The position numbers were made by a program, and so were the translations under genes. A DNA stretch of 64,000 bases from Flavihumibacter rivuli (GTDB lineage Bacteria; Bacteroidota; Bacteroidia; Chitinophagales; Chitinophagaceae): NCBI RefSeq assembly GCF_018595685.2, contig NZ_CP092334.1, positions 4,058,001-4,122,000 on the forward strand, read 5' to 3'. A model generated the notes under the pieces. That model did not search any database, was not told the DNA's origin, and saw nothing but the letters and a program-made list of their open reading frames with translations. Each line of letters opens with the position of its first letter. The first letter of the stretch is position 1. Below are positions 17,790 to 27,103 of this stretch, piece by piece.

Positions 17790-19373
17790 ATGCGTAAAGT
17801 CTTGTTGATTGGAGCTTTGGTCTTTTCTTCCTGGTCAGTAATTGCCCAGGTGGGTACCCCTGACCAGGTCTATGGTGAACTCTTCCGTGATGTACAGGAA
17901 GCAAGGATATTCCCGGATGGTAAGACCTTTGTGGATTGTATTCCCAAAAGGGATCCGTCAGAGATCGTGAAGGATTACCTGGCCGCAAAAAAGAACCCGG
18001 CGCTAAGGTTCTCACTGGAACTTTTTGTTAAAGAGAATTTCGACCTTCCGGTGAATCCGGCAGAGCAATACAAGACAGACGAAGCAGAGGATATTACCAC
18101 CCATATCAATAAACTCTGGAAGGTTTTGAGAAGGGAAGCCGACCTGCCTGTGAAAGGTTCTTCCCTGCTTCCTTTACCCAATGCTTACATCGTCCCGGGA
18201 GGAAGGTTCAGGGAGATCTATTATTGGGATTCCTATTTCACCATGTTAGGGTTGAAGGAAAGTGGTGAACATGAGATCCTGGAAAGTATGGTCAGGAATT
18301 TCGCTTACCTGATCGATACCTACGGCCATATACCCAATGGCAACCGCAGCTATTATATAAGCCGCTCTCAACCGCCTTTTTTTGCCATGATGGTGGAATT
18401 GTTGGCATCCATCAAAGGGGATGGTGCCTACAAAGAGTTTTTGCCGGCCCTGGAAAAAGAGTATGCCTACTGGATGGACGGCGAAACAGTTGTTAAGCCT
18501 GGTGCGGCTATTAAAGCGGTGGTGAAATTGAAGGATGGTACCATCCTGAACCGTTATTGGGATGAGAGCCGCGAACCCAGGCAGGAGAGTTACCGCGAAG
18601 ATGTTGAAACAGCCAGGCTGTCAAAGCGGAACAAGGTTGAAATGTACCAGCATCTTCGTGCGGGGGCAGCGAGTGGATGGGATTTCAGCAGCAGGTGGTT
18701 TGCTGACAGGAAGAATATAACCAGTATCCAAACGACCTATTATATTCCTGTTGACCTGAACAGCCTTTTGTATAAACTGGAAATGGTACTATCCACTGCT
18801 TACCTGGTGGGAGGTAATGCATCAAAGGCCCAGCAATTGGAGGCCAGGGCGGAAAAAAGAAGGGTGGCGGTAGATAAATATTGCTGGAACAAATCATTGA
18901 AATTCTATACTGACGTGGATTACAGGACAGGAAAGTCAACAGGGATGGTTACACCGGCAGGATTGTTTCCTTATTGCTTTTTTCCCCAGCGCCAGGGCTT
19001 CCTTAGTATGCTGGCCAATCAATCGGCTGTAGTTGTTAAGGATAAGCTGTTGAAGCCCGGTGGCATTGTGACCTCTGAGCAGCAATCAGGCCAGCAATGG
19101 GACGCTCCCAATGGATGGGCTCCATTGCAGTGGATGGCTGTTGTGGCACTTGACCGATGCGGGCAAAGGGGAATGGCCAGGGATATATGCACCCGCTGGA
19201 TGAAATTGAATGAAAAGGTGTACAAGGAGACCGGGAAGTTGATGGAGAAGTATAATGTGATGAATATTGACCTTCCGGCCGGTGGTGGCGAGTATGCCGC
19301 ACAGGACGGTTTTGGCTGGACCAATGGAGTTTACCTGGCCATGCAGGCCTGGATGAAGAAAACAGCTAATTGA
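17790..19373 (+). CDS. treA: Periplasmic alpha,alpha-trehalase, GH37
   Basis: This 527-residue exported enzyme should split trehalose into two glucose molecules. The ATG at 17790 gives a clean signal peptide (MRKVLLIGALVFSSWSVIAQ). Both trehalase signatures are present: PGGRFREIYYWDSY at 136-149 and QWDAPNGWAP near 450. The GWDFSSRW segment contains the catalytic Asp, and the glycine-rich GGGEYAAQDGFGWTNG block carries the catalytic Glu. The gene follows the GH65 gene closely on the same strand, so the two are probably co-transcribed. Length fits the family (E. coli TreA has 565 residues). Confidence 0.95.
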   Translation: MRKVLLIGALVFSSWSVIAQVGTPDQVYGELFRDVQEARIFPDGKTFVDCIPKRDPSEIVKDYLAAKKNPALRFSLELFVKENFDLPVNPAEQYKTDEAEDITTHINKLWKVLRREADLPVKGSSLLPLPNAYIVPGGRFREIYYWDSYFTMLGLKESGEHEILESMVRNFAYLIDTYGHIPNGNRSYYISRSQPPFFAMMVELLASIKGDGAYKEFLPALEKEYAYWMDGETVVKPGAAIKAVVKLKDGTILNRYWDESREPRQESYREDVETARLSKRNKVEMYQHLRAGAASGWDFSSRWFADRKNITSIQTTYYIPVDLNSLLYKLEMVLSTAYLVGGNASKAQQLEARAEKRRVAVDKYCWNKSLKFYTDVDYRTGKSTGMVTPAGLFPYCFFPQRQGFLSMLANQSAVVVKDKLLKPGGIVTSEQQSGQQWDAPNGWAPLQWMAVVALDRCGQRGMARDICTRWMKLNEKVYKETGKLMEKYNVMNIDLPAGGGEYAAQDGFGWTNGVYLAMQAWMKKTAN

Positions 19374-19385
19374 CAGATTTGTCAA
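19370..19385. terminator. Short hairpin between convergent trehalase and sugar-kinase genes
   Basis: TTGACA-GATT-TGTCAA, a perfect 6-bp stem, overlaps the trehalase stop codon and lies 4 bases before the end of the facing kinase gene. There is no strong T run, so termination here would be weak. Confidence 0.4.
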
Positions 19386-19388
19386 CGA

Positions 19389-20267
19389 TCATAGTTTGCC
19401 CTGGAGACGCAATGCAGCCGTAGCCAGGGCATTTTTAATGCATTCCTGAACCGGTTGCCTTTGCATCCATGCATGGATAAAGCCTGCCCAGAAAGAATCC
19501 CCGGCACCGGTACTGTCTACCACCTGCACAGGTTCGGCCGGGGCATGTTTCCAGTCGTCCTGCATTGTCTTGAACCAGACCCCGTTACTGCCACAGGTAA
19601 GACAGGTCACCGTTGTATTGTAGCTTCCCAGGAATTCCCTGGCCTCATGTTCTGAAAGTGGCTTGCCGGTAAATCGTTCAACATCATCCATGCTGCATTT
19701 CAATAGTGGTTGCATGGAGAGCAAGGCAGTAAAGATATCTTCAGCATCATTGTTCTTTCCCCAGATCTTTTCCGCATAATTGAAATCAATGCTGACCTGC
19801 TTCCCGGTTGCCTTAGCCTGTTGTAAAGCATGCATAATGGAATGCCTGGCCGGTTCCTTGCTCAATGCGAATGCGGTAGTATGGATAATTGAACATTCTT
19901 CAACCAGGGAATGCCTGATGGCATGTATCTCTTTGTCTGCGCCGCGGTATGCGATAAAATCGGGTGTGCCTTTGCTCTTGCCCACCAGGATGATGGTGGT
20001 GGCATGGTCTTCCAGCAGCTGGATGTCAGAAGTGTCAATGCCTTTCTCATCCATATCCCGGAGGATTATGGAACCCATGCCATCCTTACCAACAGCGGCT
20101 ACCAGTTTAGAATTTGTTCCCAGTTGATTCAGGAAACGGCAGAAATTTGCCGGACTACCACCTGGTTTCAAGTCCAATGCCCTGGCCTGTGACAGGTCAT
20201 CAACAAATTGGGTTGATACTGCGTCGATCAATGCTTCGCCAATGGCAAGTACATAAGCGGGTTGCAT
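19389..20267 (-). CDS. PfkB-family sugar kinase, probable fructokinase
   Basis: This 292-residue cytoplasmic kinase of the ribokinase/PfkB fold phosphorylates a sugar with ATP. The N-terminal GGSPANFCRFLNQLG motif (36-50) and the C-terminal DSTGAGDSFWAGF signature (251-263), with Asp257 as catalytic base, are intact. It is the last gene of a minus-strand set after a sugar permease and a GH100-like hydrolase, 6 bases downstream of the latter. That context supports fructose released from sucrose as substrate; ribose or another ketose is the alternative. Confidence 0.9.
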   Translation of the reverse strand: MQPAYVLAIGEALIDAVSTQFVDDLSQARALDLKPGGSPANFCRFLNQLGTNSKLVAAVGKDGMGSIILRDMDEKGIDTSDIQLLEDHATTIILVGKSKGTPDFIAYRGADKEIHAIRHSLVEECSIIHTTAFALSKEPARHSIMHALQQAKATGKQVSIDFNYAEKIWGKNNDAEDIFTALLSMQPLLKCSMDDVERFTGKPLSEHEAREFLGSYNTTVTCLTCGSNGVWFKTMQDDWKHAPAEPVQVVDSTGAGDSFWAGFIHAWMQRQPVQECIKNALATAALRLQGKL

Positions 20268-20273
20268 AATTAA

Positions 20274-21458
20274 TTATTGGGTGAAGAATCTTTTTCCTTT
20301 AAGATAGTTCTTGGCGATCACGAAACCCGCGGCACTCCAGGTGCAATAAGGTACACCAATCGGTTCCCGGGTTTCGCCATGCAGGCATTCATTGAACTCA
20401 TAATTGTTCTTGCGGTTGGCCACTGCAATAGCTTCTGTTATAGCGCCGGCTATTCTTTGGTGGCCATGTGCCTCCAGTGCCGCAACCATCCATCCATTCC
20501 AAACCGGCCACAGGCCACCGTTATGGAATTCATTGGGTTTATTACGGAAACTATAGGCATAGTTATTCCTGAGTTCTGCCATATCAGGATCATTCCAGTC
20601 AATGGTTGGAAAGAATGACGGTAGTATGTCCTGTTGTTTGCCAAAAAAACTTTCAATTAATTCCAGCAGTGTCGCATTCTGCTGGTGGTCACCAATGCCC
20701 AGCAACAGGGCAATTGCATTGGCCTGCAGGTCGAACTGGGAATAGATCCTTGCCGGGTTGAAACCCAGGAACCAGAAATCAAGTGGTGCCTTTTCCAACT
20801 GGTGCTTTAGGTTAGGGGCATAAAGGTTGGCTGCATCCTGGTTGTTCCAAAAGTTCGTCTGGATCACGGTAATGACCTGTCTTGCTTTTTCCAGCCAGAC
20901 TTCTTCGCCATATACCCTTGCTGCCAGCTGCAATGCCCATACCCTGAGTAGTTGGTTGAACAACACATATCCGTGTTGAATATATTCATCCGCCCAGTCA
21001 CCGCTTTGGGGAACATACAAGAGGTGCTTGCCGTTATATTCCCAGGCATCCATAACCGAAAAACATTTTTCGACCTGTGGCCTGTATTGGTCTGCTAGCT
21101 CCTGTTCACCGGTGAACAAAGTATACTGGCAGAGGCCGATCACCGCCCAGCTGGGATTGTCTGCCCTCCCCACCGTTCCGCCATAACTTACCTTGCCATC
21201 TGGTGCAACATTGGAGGGCATGAACCCTGTTGGATGCTGGTGGTCCATGATGGTTTGGACTGTGTGCCTTGCTGTATTGACTAGTTCCGTGTCTGCCGTG
21301 AGCAATGCTGCCAAACTGATGATGGTACCGTCCCTGGTCCATACCCGCTTGTAATTGTCATGTTCCTGCACGCTGGCTACGAAACCAAATGGTGTGGAAG
21401 CTTTTCTCAGCAATTCAATTGATGCTATATAATCCTTTTCCCTTGTCATAGTTGTCAT
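20274..21458 (-). CDS. GH100-like (neutral/alkaline invertase-type) glycoside hydrolase
   Basis: This 394-residue cytoplasmic protein without a signal peptide has an (alpha/alpha)6-type layout. Visible blocks are RVWTRDG at 39-44, SGDWADE at 152-158 (its acidic residues are candidates for catalysis), NEFHNGGLWPVWNG and a C-terminal YCTWSAAGFV. These resemble GH100 sucrose-cleaving enzymes and related amylo-glucosidase-like families. Its neighbours are an SLC45-type sugar permease 1 base upstream and a fructokinase-like gene 6 bases downstream, so cleavage of imported sucrose is the best inference. The family call is less certain than the hydrolase call. Confidence 0.75.
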   Translation of the reverse strand: MTTMTREKDYIASIELLRKASTPFGFVASVQEHDNYKRVWTRDGTIISLAALLTADTELVNTARHTVQTIMDHQHPTGFMPSNVAPDGKVSYGGTVGRADNPSWAVIGLCQYTLFTGEQELADQYRPQVEKCFSVMDAWEYNGKHLLYVPQSGDWADEYIQHGYVLFNQLLRVWALQLAARVYGEEVWLEKARQVITVIQTNFWNNQDAANLYAPNLKHQLEKAPLDFWFLGFNPARIYSQFDLQANAIALLLGIGDHQQNATLLELIESFFGKQQDILPSFFPTIDWNDPDMAELRNNYAYSFRNKPNEFHNGGLWPVWNGWMVAALEAHGHQRIAGAITEAIAVANRKNNYEFNECLHGETREPIGVPYCTWSAAGFVIAKNYLKGKRFFTQ

Positions 21459-21459
21459 G

Positions 21460-22806
21460 CTAATGTCCTCCTCCTGAGGGCAGTGTAATATTGGCTGATG
21501 CCTTGGTATTTGATTTTATCCTGAGTGTGGCTATTGCGGCAAGCAGCAGCAGGATGCCAGCAAAACTGATGGCCTTATTGGGGTCGCTACCCAGGAAATT
21601 ATTATAGATCCATCCAAAGGAAAGGGTTTGCAGGATCATCGGGATCACGATCATCATGTTGATGATGCCCATATAAACCCCATACCTTTCCTTAGGGATA
21701 TTGCCCACCACAATGATATAGGGTACCCCCATCATACTGGCCCATGCAATACCGAAGCCGATCATGGGGGCATACAGGAGTGAGGGATTCTGGATGTGTG
21801 GGAATATGAGCAGGGCAGAAGTGGCCATCAGCAGGCAGATCACATGTACATATTTCGCATTGATCCTCCTTGTAAGCCATACTAGTCCGAAAGCTGAAAG
21901 GAAGGTGACGATATTGTAGAAGCCATTTACTTTTCCTGCTAACACCACGGCCTGTTCATAACCTTCACCAGTAGACGTAGTGTTGAAAATGGATTTGGCT
22001 ATGCTGAGCGAAACAAATTGCCAGTAACAGAACATGGCATACCATTGGAAAAGGTAAACTAGCGCAAGTTGCCACATCACTTTGGGCATATCCTTGATGG
22101 CATGGATGATCTCCTGGAATGGTTCAAACAATCCGCCTTTTCTTTCCCTCAGGAGTCTTAGTTCTTCCGCTGTTGGGGGGATCTCCGGGGTCTTCAGTAC
22201 AGACCAAAGTACAGATACAATAGAACAGACTGCACCTACAAAGAATGATCCATAAACCCAGTAAGGTATGCCTGCGGGTGATTTGCCGTTTAGTGCATCA
22301 ACAGACTTGAAGAATCCTAGTGAGAGGTTAGCCAGCGTAATGCCAAGTCCGGTAAAGAAACTCTGGGTCAGGAAGCCCATGGGTTGTTGGCTGCTGTCAA
22401 GCTTATCAGCTATGAATGCCCTGTAAGGCTCCATGGCAGTATTGTTTGCGGCATCGAGGATCCACAAAAGTCCGGCGGCCATCCAAAGTGTCCTGCTAAA
22501 TGGAAAAGCAAAAAGGCAAAGGCTGCAAAAGATGGCCCCGATCAGGAAATAGGGCTTTCTCCTTCCCCACCTGGGATGCCAGGTCTTATCGCTCAAGGCC
22601 CCGATGATAGGTTGGATGAGTAGCCCGGTCATGGGACCTGCCAGGTTAAGGATGGGCAGGTCTTCAGGCCTTGCATCCAGGAAGGTGTAAAGTGGGTTAA
22701 TGGCAGTCTGCTGGAGACCAAAACTATACTGGATGCCGAAGAACCCGACATTCATGTTAATGATCTGCCAGAAGGATAACCGGGGTTTGGGAAGATTCAT
22801 AAGCAA
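21460..22806 (-). CDS. SLC45/GPH-type major facilitator sugar permease
   Basis: This 448-residue integral membrane protein has about 12 hydrophobic segments. The loop motif RWGRRKPY at 79-86 and the first-helix pattern GFFGIQYSFGLQQTAINPLY are typical of sucrose/maltose proton symporters of the SLC45 group. It should carry a disaccharide across the inner membrane. It heads a minus-strand operon with a GH100-like hydrolase and a PfkB kinase whose spacings are 1 and 6 bases. No TAnnTTTG element is visible upstream in the 125 bases to the divergent peptidase gene. Confidence 0.92.
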   Translation of the reverse strand: MLMNLPKPRLSFWQIINMNVGFFGIQYSFGLQQTAINPLYTFLDARPEDLPILNLAGPMTGLLIQPIIGALSDKTWHPRWGRRKPYFLIGAIFCSLCLFAFPFSRTLWMAAGLLWILDAANNTAMEPYRAFIADKLDSSQQPMGFLTQSFFTGLGITLANLSLGFFKSVDALNGKSPAGIPYWVYGSFFVGAVCSIVSVLWSVLKTPEIPPTAEELRLLRERKGGLFEPFQEIIHAIKDMPKVMWQLALVYLFQWYAMFCYWQFVSLSIAKSIFNTTSTGEGYEQAVVLAGKVNGFYNIVTFLSAFGLVWLTRRINAKYVHVICLLMATSALLIFPHIQNPSLLYAPMIGFGIAWASMMGVPYIIVVGNIPKERYGVYMGIINMMIVIPMILQTLSFGWIYNNFLGSDPNKAISFAGILLLLAAIATLRIKSNTKASANITLPSGGGH

Positions 22807-22903
22807 TCGGTAGTTAGGTATTTAAAAATAATCATTCCGATGACCCATTGGAAAAAAGCCATACATCTTTACCAATAAAAATTCCCACAGCAAACCGTTG
22901 CGT

Positions 22904-22911
22904 TATATTTG
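22904..22911 (+). promoter_or_regulatory. Candidate -7 element for the M23 peptidase gene
   Basis: TATATTTG matches the Bacteroidota TAnnTTTG consensus and lies 20 bases upstream of the chosen ATG at 22932. No clear -33 TTG at the right spacing. Confidence 0.4.
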
Positions 22912-22931
22912 AAAGGTTGAAAGCATGCATC

Positions 22932-23648
22932 ATGAGTACAGCCAGTTTAGATTCCCTGCTGATCAAGTACCGGGAAGGTTTTCACCCGGTGGTTGATTTC
23001 GATCCGTTCAGCGACAGGTTAATGCCATTGAACCTTTCTGTTGAAGGAGGTGAACTTCCTTATGAAGAAAGCCTCGATACCGATCGTTTTGTTGCGTACA
23101 TGGATAGGTTGCGAGCTCAAAAGCAGGCCAAGTACCTGATAGGAGGGTATGGGGAATTAAGGGGGATGTACGGAAGGAGTGAATTGTTTGATGGGGAAGG
23201 CGAAGCCCGCAGGCTGCACCTGGGAACAGATATCTGGGGTGAACCCGGGACTCCGGTATATGCCTTCATGGGCGGTATGGTTCACAGTTTTGCGTTCAAT
23301 GACCGGCTGGGCGATTATGGGGCCACCCTTATCCTGCTGCACCAACTGGAAGGAAAGGCATTTTATTCCCTCTATGGCCATATTGCCTTGAAGGATATCC
23401 AGCACCTGAATACAGGGCAGTATGTGAACCGTGGACAGGAGATCGCCCATTTCGGCCAGCCCGTTGAAAATGGGTATTGGCCGCCGCATTTACATTTCCA
23501 GTTGATTGAAGATATCGGCCTGCATGATGGCGATTACCCGGGAGTATGCCGGAACACAGAAAAAGATTACTGGCTGGCCAATAGCCCGGACCCTGACCTG
23601 GTCCTCAACCTGAATCAGTATATAAACTCGGTTAGTCAATCCCGTTAG
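22932..23648 (+). CDS. M23-family metallopeptidase
   Basis: This 238-residue protein has a LytM/M23 zinc-peptidase domain that cuts peptidoglycan cross-bridges. Zinc ligands His96 and Asp100 (HLGTD) and His188 (HLHF) are present, with the catalytic His150 in SLYGH. I see no signal peptide from the ATG at 22932; an upstream start at 22848 would add 28 residues that also lack a typical signal. The export route is therefore unclear. It is divergent from the sugar permease and a single-gene unit. Confidence 0.88.
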   Translation: MSTASLDSLLIKYREGFHPVVDFDPFSDRLMPLNLSVEGGELPYEESLDTDRFVAYMDRLRAQKQAKYLIGGYGELRGMYGRSELFDGEGEARRLHLGTDIWGEPGTPVYAFMGGMVHSFAFNDRLGDYGATLILLHQLEGKAFYSLYGHIALKDIQHLNTGQYVNRGQEIAHFGQPVENGYWPPHLHFQLIEDIGLHDGDYPGVCRNTEKDYWLANSPDPDLVLNLNQYINSVSQSR

Positions 23649-23786
23649 GTCCTTTCCTGAAAATAGTTATGCAAAAAAATAAATATATTTAAAAATAAAT
23701 ATATATTGTGCATCCTTAAGGTCTGAATGTAGCAAGTCTACCGTCCATTTCCTGTGGATTTATTAACTAACTAAAAAGGGACTTGT

Positions 23787-25004
23787 ATGTCATTCAACAT
23801 TCTAGATGCAGTAAAAGGATTTCTTACCCCTGACCTGGTTTCACAGGCTTCTTCCTTCCTGGGTGAATCAGATTCTTCCGTTACCAAAGCTTTGGGTGGA
23901 TTGATCCCGACTGTTTTGGGTGGAATTACCCAGAAAGCCGAAAGCGGCGGAGCAGATGCAATTTTTAACCTGGCCAAGCAGGCTGCCGGAAGCGGTATCC
24001 TGGGTAACCTGGCCGGTAATTTCCTGAGTGGAGGTGGGGGCATCCCTGAAGGCGTTCCGGGTATGCTCCAGGGGATCTTTGGTTCGAAGGCCGGGGGTAT
24101 TGCCAACCTTATCTCCAGTTTTGCAGGTATCAAAGGTTCTTCTGCGGCTTCGCTTTTAGGTATGGTGGCACCTTTGGCATTGGGGGTGTTGGGTAAACAT
24201 TCTTCTGATAGCGGTTTAAATGCGGGTGGATTGCTGTCCTTGTTGAGTGGCCAGAAGAATAGTATCCTGAATGCCATACCATCGGGACTTAACCTTTCCG
24301 GTATCCTTGGAGACTGGGCAGGAAAAGCAACCAGTGCCGCTTCAGCCGTTCACCATGAAGTGGAACAGCAGGCCAGTTCAGGTGGAAAATGGTTATGGCC
24401 AGTTTTATTGGCGCTAGCGGGTGTTGGTTTGTTGCTATACCTGATGAAAGGTTGTGGGGGAGGTGAGCACAAGGAGGCTGTGACAACTGAAGTGCCAGCT
24501 GTTGTGGTAGATTCGCCGAAAGCAGAAGTAGTGGCCCCGGTAAAGGAATCTTTGAAAGTGAAATTGCCTAACGGGGTTGAGCTGGATGCCTACAAAGGGG
24601 GTATCGAAGACCTGCTGGTTACCTTCCTCAATGATCCCAATGCCAAACCCGGCAAGGACAATTGGTTCGACTTTAATGACCTCAATTTCAAATTCGGTAC
24701 TGCCGAGATCATTCCTGAAAGCAGGAAAGAAGTGGACAACCTGGTACAGATACTGAAAGCCTATCCCAATGCCAAGATCAAGATCGGGGGTTATACCGAT
24801 AAGGTAGGAGATGAGGCCGCAAATAAAAAACTTTCAGGGGAAAGGGCACAGGCTGTGAAAGCGGCGCTGGAAGCAGCGGGTGTGGGTAGCCAGATCGATG
24901 GAGCTGAAGGCTATGGTTCCGAATTCGCGAAATACCCAGCTGATGCACCTGAAGCCGATCGTATCAAGGACAGGAGGGTTTCTGTTAGTGTGCGGGCTAA
25001 ATAA
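23787..25004 (+). CDS. DUF937-OmpA fusion membrane protein
   Basis: This 405-residue protein has an N-terminal glycine/serine/leucine-rich DUF937 region (1-190, KALGGLIPTVLGGITQKAE), one membrane helix at about 202-222 (WLWPVLLALAGVGLLLYL), then an OmpA C-terminal peptidoglycan-binding domain (about 300-405, IKIGGYTDKVGDEAANKKLS). With the OmpA domain outside the inner membrane, the DUF937 part would be cytoplasmic. The DUF937 function is unknown. A strong terminator follows. The 138 bases upstream are very A/T-rich, with repeated ATAAATATAT motifs. Confidence 0.88.
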   Translation: MSFNILDAVKGFLTPDLVSQASSFLGESDSSVTKALGGLIPTVLGGITQKAESGGADAIFNLAKQAAGSGILGNLAGNFLSGGGGIPEGVPGMLQGIFGSKAGGIANLISSFAGIKGSSAASLLGMVAPLALGVLGKHSSDSGLNAGGLLSLLSGQKNSILNAIPSGLNLSGILGDWAGKATSAASAVHHEVEQQASSGGKWLWPVLLALAGVGLLLYLMKGCGGGEHKEAVTTEVPAVVVDSPKAEVVAPVKESLKVKLPNGVELDAYKGGIEDLLVTFLNDPNAKPGKDNWFDFNDLNFKFGTAEIIPESRKEVDNLVQILKAYPNAKIKIGGYTDKVGDEAANKKLSGERAQAVKAALEAAGVGSQIDGAEGYGSEFAKYPADAPEADRIKDRRVSVSVRAK

Positions 25005-25028
25005 TCTTTCGGGCAAGCGATAGATAGC

Positions 25029-25058
25029 GGGGCCCCTCAATTTGAGGGGCCCCTTTTT
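25029..25058 (+). terminator. Terminator after the DUF937-OmpA gene
   Basis: GGGGCCCCTCAA and TTGAGGGGCCCC are self-complementary arms followed by TTTTT. It is a very stable GC-rich hairpin 25 bases past the stop. Confidence 0.9.
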
Positions 25059-25317
25059 CGTATGGCCCCAACTGGTATTTTCCGGGAAAACGAGCGGTTT
25101 CTTTCCTAATGGCATCCTGTTTTCTTTTTAAAATGTTGAAAATCAATTTTTTGTGTTTTAATAAAAAGATGCAGTTACTATTGTTTCTGATAGGTTTTTT
25201 ATATATTTGAAGCGTTATTCTTATATCCTATCCAGCCGGGTTCTTCTCACAAAAACCTGCTTTACCAAGCAAGCAGAACCTTGTCTAAATCGCTTATCTC
25301 AATAACAAATTACGAAC
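25059..25317 (+). promoter_or_regulatory. Promoter region of the glycosidase lipoprotein
   Basis: This gene-free stretch is A/T-rich. It holds TATATTTG at 25202-25209 with a TTG at 25181-25183, an 18-base spacer, close to the Bacteroidota TTG/TAnnTTTG arrangement. The leader to the ATG at 25318 would be about 100 bases. Confidence 0.5.
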
Positions 25318-27042
25318 ATGAGAATCCGTAATCTAATTGCCGGTTGTGCGCTGGTCATTTCAATTGGAACTTTACCTTCTTGCAGTAAGAGTGATGATGG
25401 TGGTGGTGAACCGCCGGTTGATACCAGTAAGCCCCCTGTAGATCCGGAAACAACGGCTACGCAGGGATTTTTTATGGATTGGGCTTCCCGCAATTTTACT
25501 GCCCCGGCCTTTGTTGACACAACAATACCATCCTCCACTGAATTAACCATCAATGTGAACAGGTACCGGATCGAGAGCAAGATCTCCCGCAATGTCTTTG
25601 GCGATAACCTGCATTCCCTGATGTCGCAAGTGGTTGACCAACCCAACCTGATGGGGCATTTGCAGTCCATGCAGCCCAGTTTCCTCCGGTTCCCCGGCGG
25701 TAACATTGCCGACGAGTATTTCTGGAATGCTACTCCTTCCACTATTCCTTCCGATGTTCCCAAAGTTCTGGTGACCGCTGAAGGAACGCCGATCGAGCGG
25801 AACTACCTGGTAGGTAAGAATAATTTTGATTATTCCATTTCCCTTGATAACTATTACAGGGTACTGCAGCAGACCGGAGCCCAGGGTATGATCACGGTTA
25901 ACTATGGCTATGCCCGTTACGGTACAGGGGCGAAACCGGTTGAGGTTGCAGCCCATTATGCTGCTGATTGGGTTCGGTACGATAATGGCCGCACCAAATA
26001 TTGGGAAGTTGGCCAGGAGAACTTTGGCTATTGGGAAGCAGGTTACCGGATCGACCAAACCACCAACAAGGATGGCCAGCCTGCTATCATTACACCTGAA
26101 GTGTATGGCGCCCATTTCAAGGTATTTGCTGACTCTATGCGCAAGGCTGCGCAGGAAATTGGCAAGACCATTTTCATTGGTGCTGTGATGGTGGAAAAGC
26201 CTCGTCCCAGCATATCGCCAGCCATTGAGATCACCTGGAACGAAAAGGTGTTGAAAGCGCTGAATAACTTGCCTGATTATTACGTGATCCATAACTATTA
26301 TTCCACCTTCGAAGCAAATTCACCCGCAGGATTTATCATTGAATCAGCCGGTGTTGAATCAAAGCAAATGGGAGACCATATGGTGGATATATTCAAGGCT
26401 ACTGGTACTACCCCTAAGCCCATTGCTGTTAACGAGTGGAATATCGGTGCTAAGGGTTCCGGACAGCGCGAATCTGTTGTAAATGGTGCCCATGCAATAC
26501 TTGCCATCAATGAATTGATCAAGAATAAATTTGCCATGACTGCCCGTTGGAGCCTGGCTGACCAGTGGGATGACCGCAACGGCTATGGTATGTTCTATTT
26601 CGGGGATGAGAATGGTGTGAAAGCACCCTGGCAGCCAAGACCTGCCTTCTATTACATGCAAATGTACAAGCGATTCCTAGGTGACCGTTTGATCAGGACT
26701 ACCTATTCTAACTCCAATGTATATGCGCATGCATCATCCTTTAGCTCGGGTCACCTGGGGGTTACCATGGTGAATAAATCCGGTGCAGCCATCAACATCG
26801 AGATCAAGCCTGAATATTTTGAAGCAGGCGCCCGCTATTATTGGTACAACCTGACTCCGGGCAATGACAATGGTGATTTTTCAAGATCTGTTTTCATCAA
26901 TGGCCGTGGACCAGCTCCGGGTAGTGTAGGTGGACCAACCAATTACACTTCTATTCCGGCTTATAGTGCAGCTGCAAGTGGCGGTATTAAAGTCACCTTG
27001 CCGGCACGCGGAACGGTGTTAATGGTGATCGAACCTAAATAA
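25318..27042 (+). CDS. Clan GH-A glycoside hydrolase lipoprotein (arabinofuranosidase-like)
   Basis: This 574-residue surface or periplasmic lipoprotein has Cys22 in a lipobox (TLPSC). SKSDDGGGE follows the cysteine, resembling the Bacteroidota surface-export signal. The (beta/alpha)8 catalytic region shows an acid/base candidate Glu234 in VGQEN and a nucleophile candidate Glu373 in NEWN, and a C-terminal beta domain follows. The overall pattern (FLRFPGGNIADEY, then AVNEWNIG) is closest to GH51-type alpha-L-arabinofuranosidases, but related GH-A families such as GH39 or agarases are possible. Oddly, Gln rather than the usual Asn precedes the acid/base Glu. It has no SusCD partner nearby. Confidence 0.75.
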   Translation: MRIRNLIAGCALVISIGTLPSCSKSDDGGGEPPVDTSKPPVDPETTATQGFFMDWASRNFTAPAFVDTTIPSSTELTINVNRYRIESKISRNVFGDNLHSLMSQVVDQPNLMGHLQSMQPSFLRFPGGNIADEYFWNATPSTIPSDVPKVLVTAEGTPIERNYLVGKNNFDYSISLDNYYRVLQQTGAQGMITVNYGYARYGTGAKPVEVAAHYAADWVRYDNGRTKYWEVGQENFGYWEAGYRIDQTTNKDGQPAIITPEVYGAHFKVFADSMRKAAQEIGKTIFIGAVMVEKPRPSISPAIEITWNEKVLKALNNLPDYYVIHNYYSTFEANSPAGFIIESAGVESKQMGDHMVDIFKATGTTPKPIAVNEWNIGAKGSGQRESVVNGAHAILAINELIKNKFAMTARWSLADQWDDRNGYGMFYFGDENGVKAPWQPRPAFYYMQMYKRFLGDRLIRTTYSNSNVYAHASSFSSGHLGVTMVNKSGAAINIEIKPEYFEAGARYYWYNLTPGNDNGDFSRSVFINGRGPAPGSVGGPTNYTSIPAYSAAASGGIKVTLPARGTVLMVIEPK

Positions 27043-27062
27043 AGTTTTCAAGACATGGTATA

Positions 27063-27094
27063 AAAAAGCGGGATCAATTGGTCCCGCTTTTTTT
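27063..27094. terminator. Bidirectional terminator between glycosidase and aldo/keto reductase genes
   Basis: AAAGCGGGA and TCCCGCTTT arms with A-run before and T-run after serve both converging genes. Confidence 0.85.
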
Positions 27095-27103
27095 ATGGTC
27101 TAT

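Noticed and set aside
20274..22806. Glycogen debranching interpretation of the GH100-like gene
   Set aside because: The protein is short and lacks an N-terminal transferase domain. The disaccharide permease and sugar-kinase neighbours fit sucrose use better.
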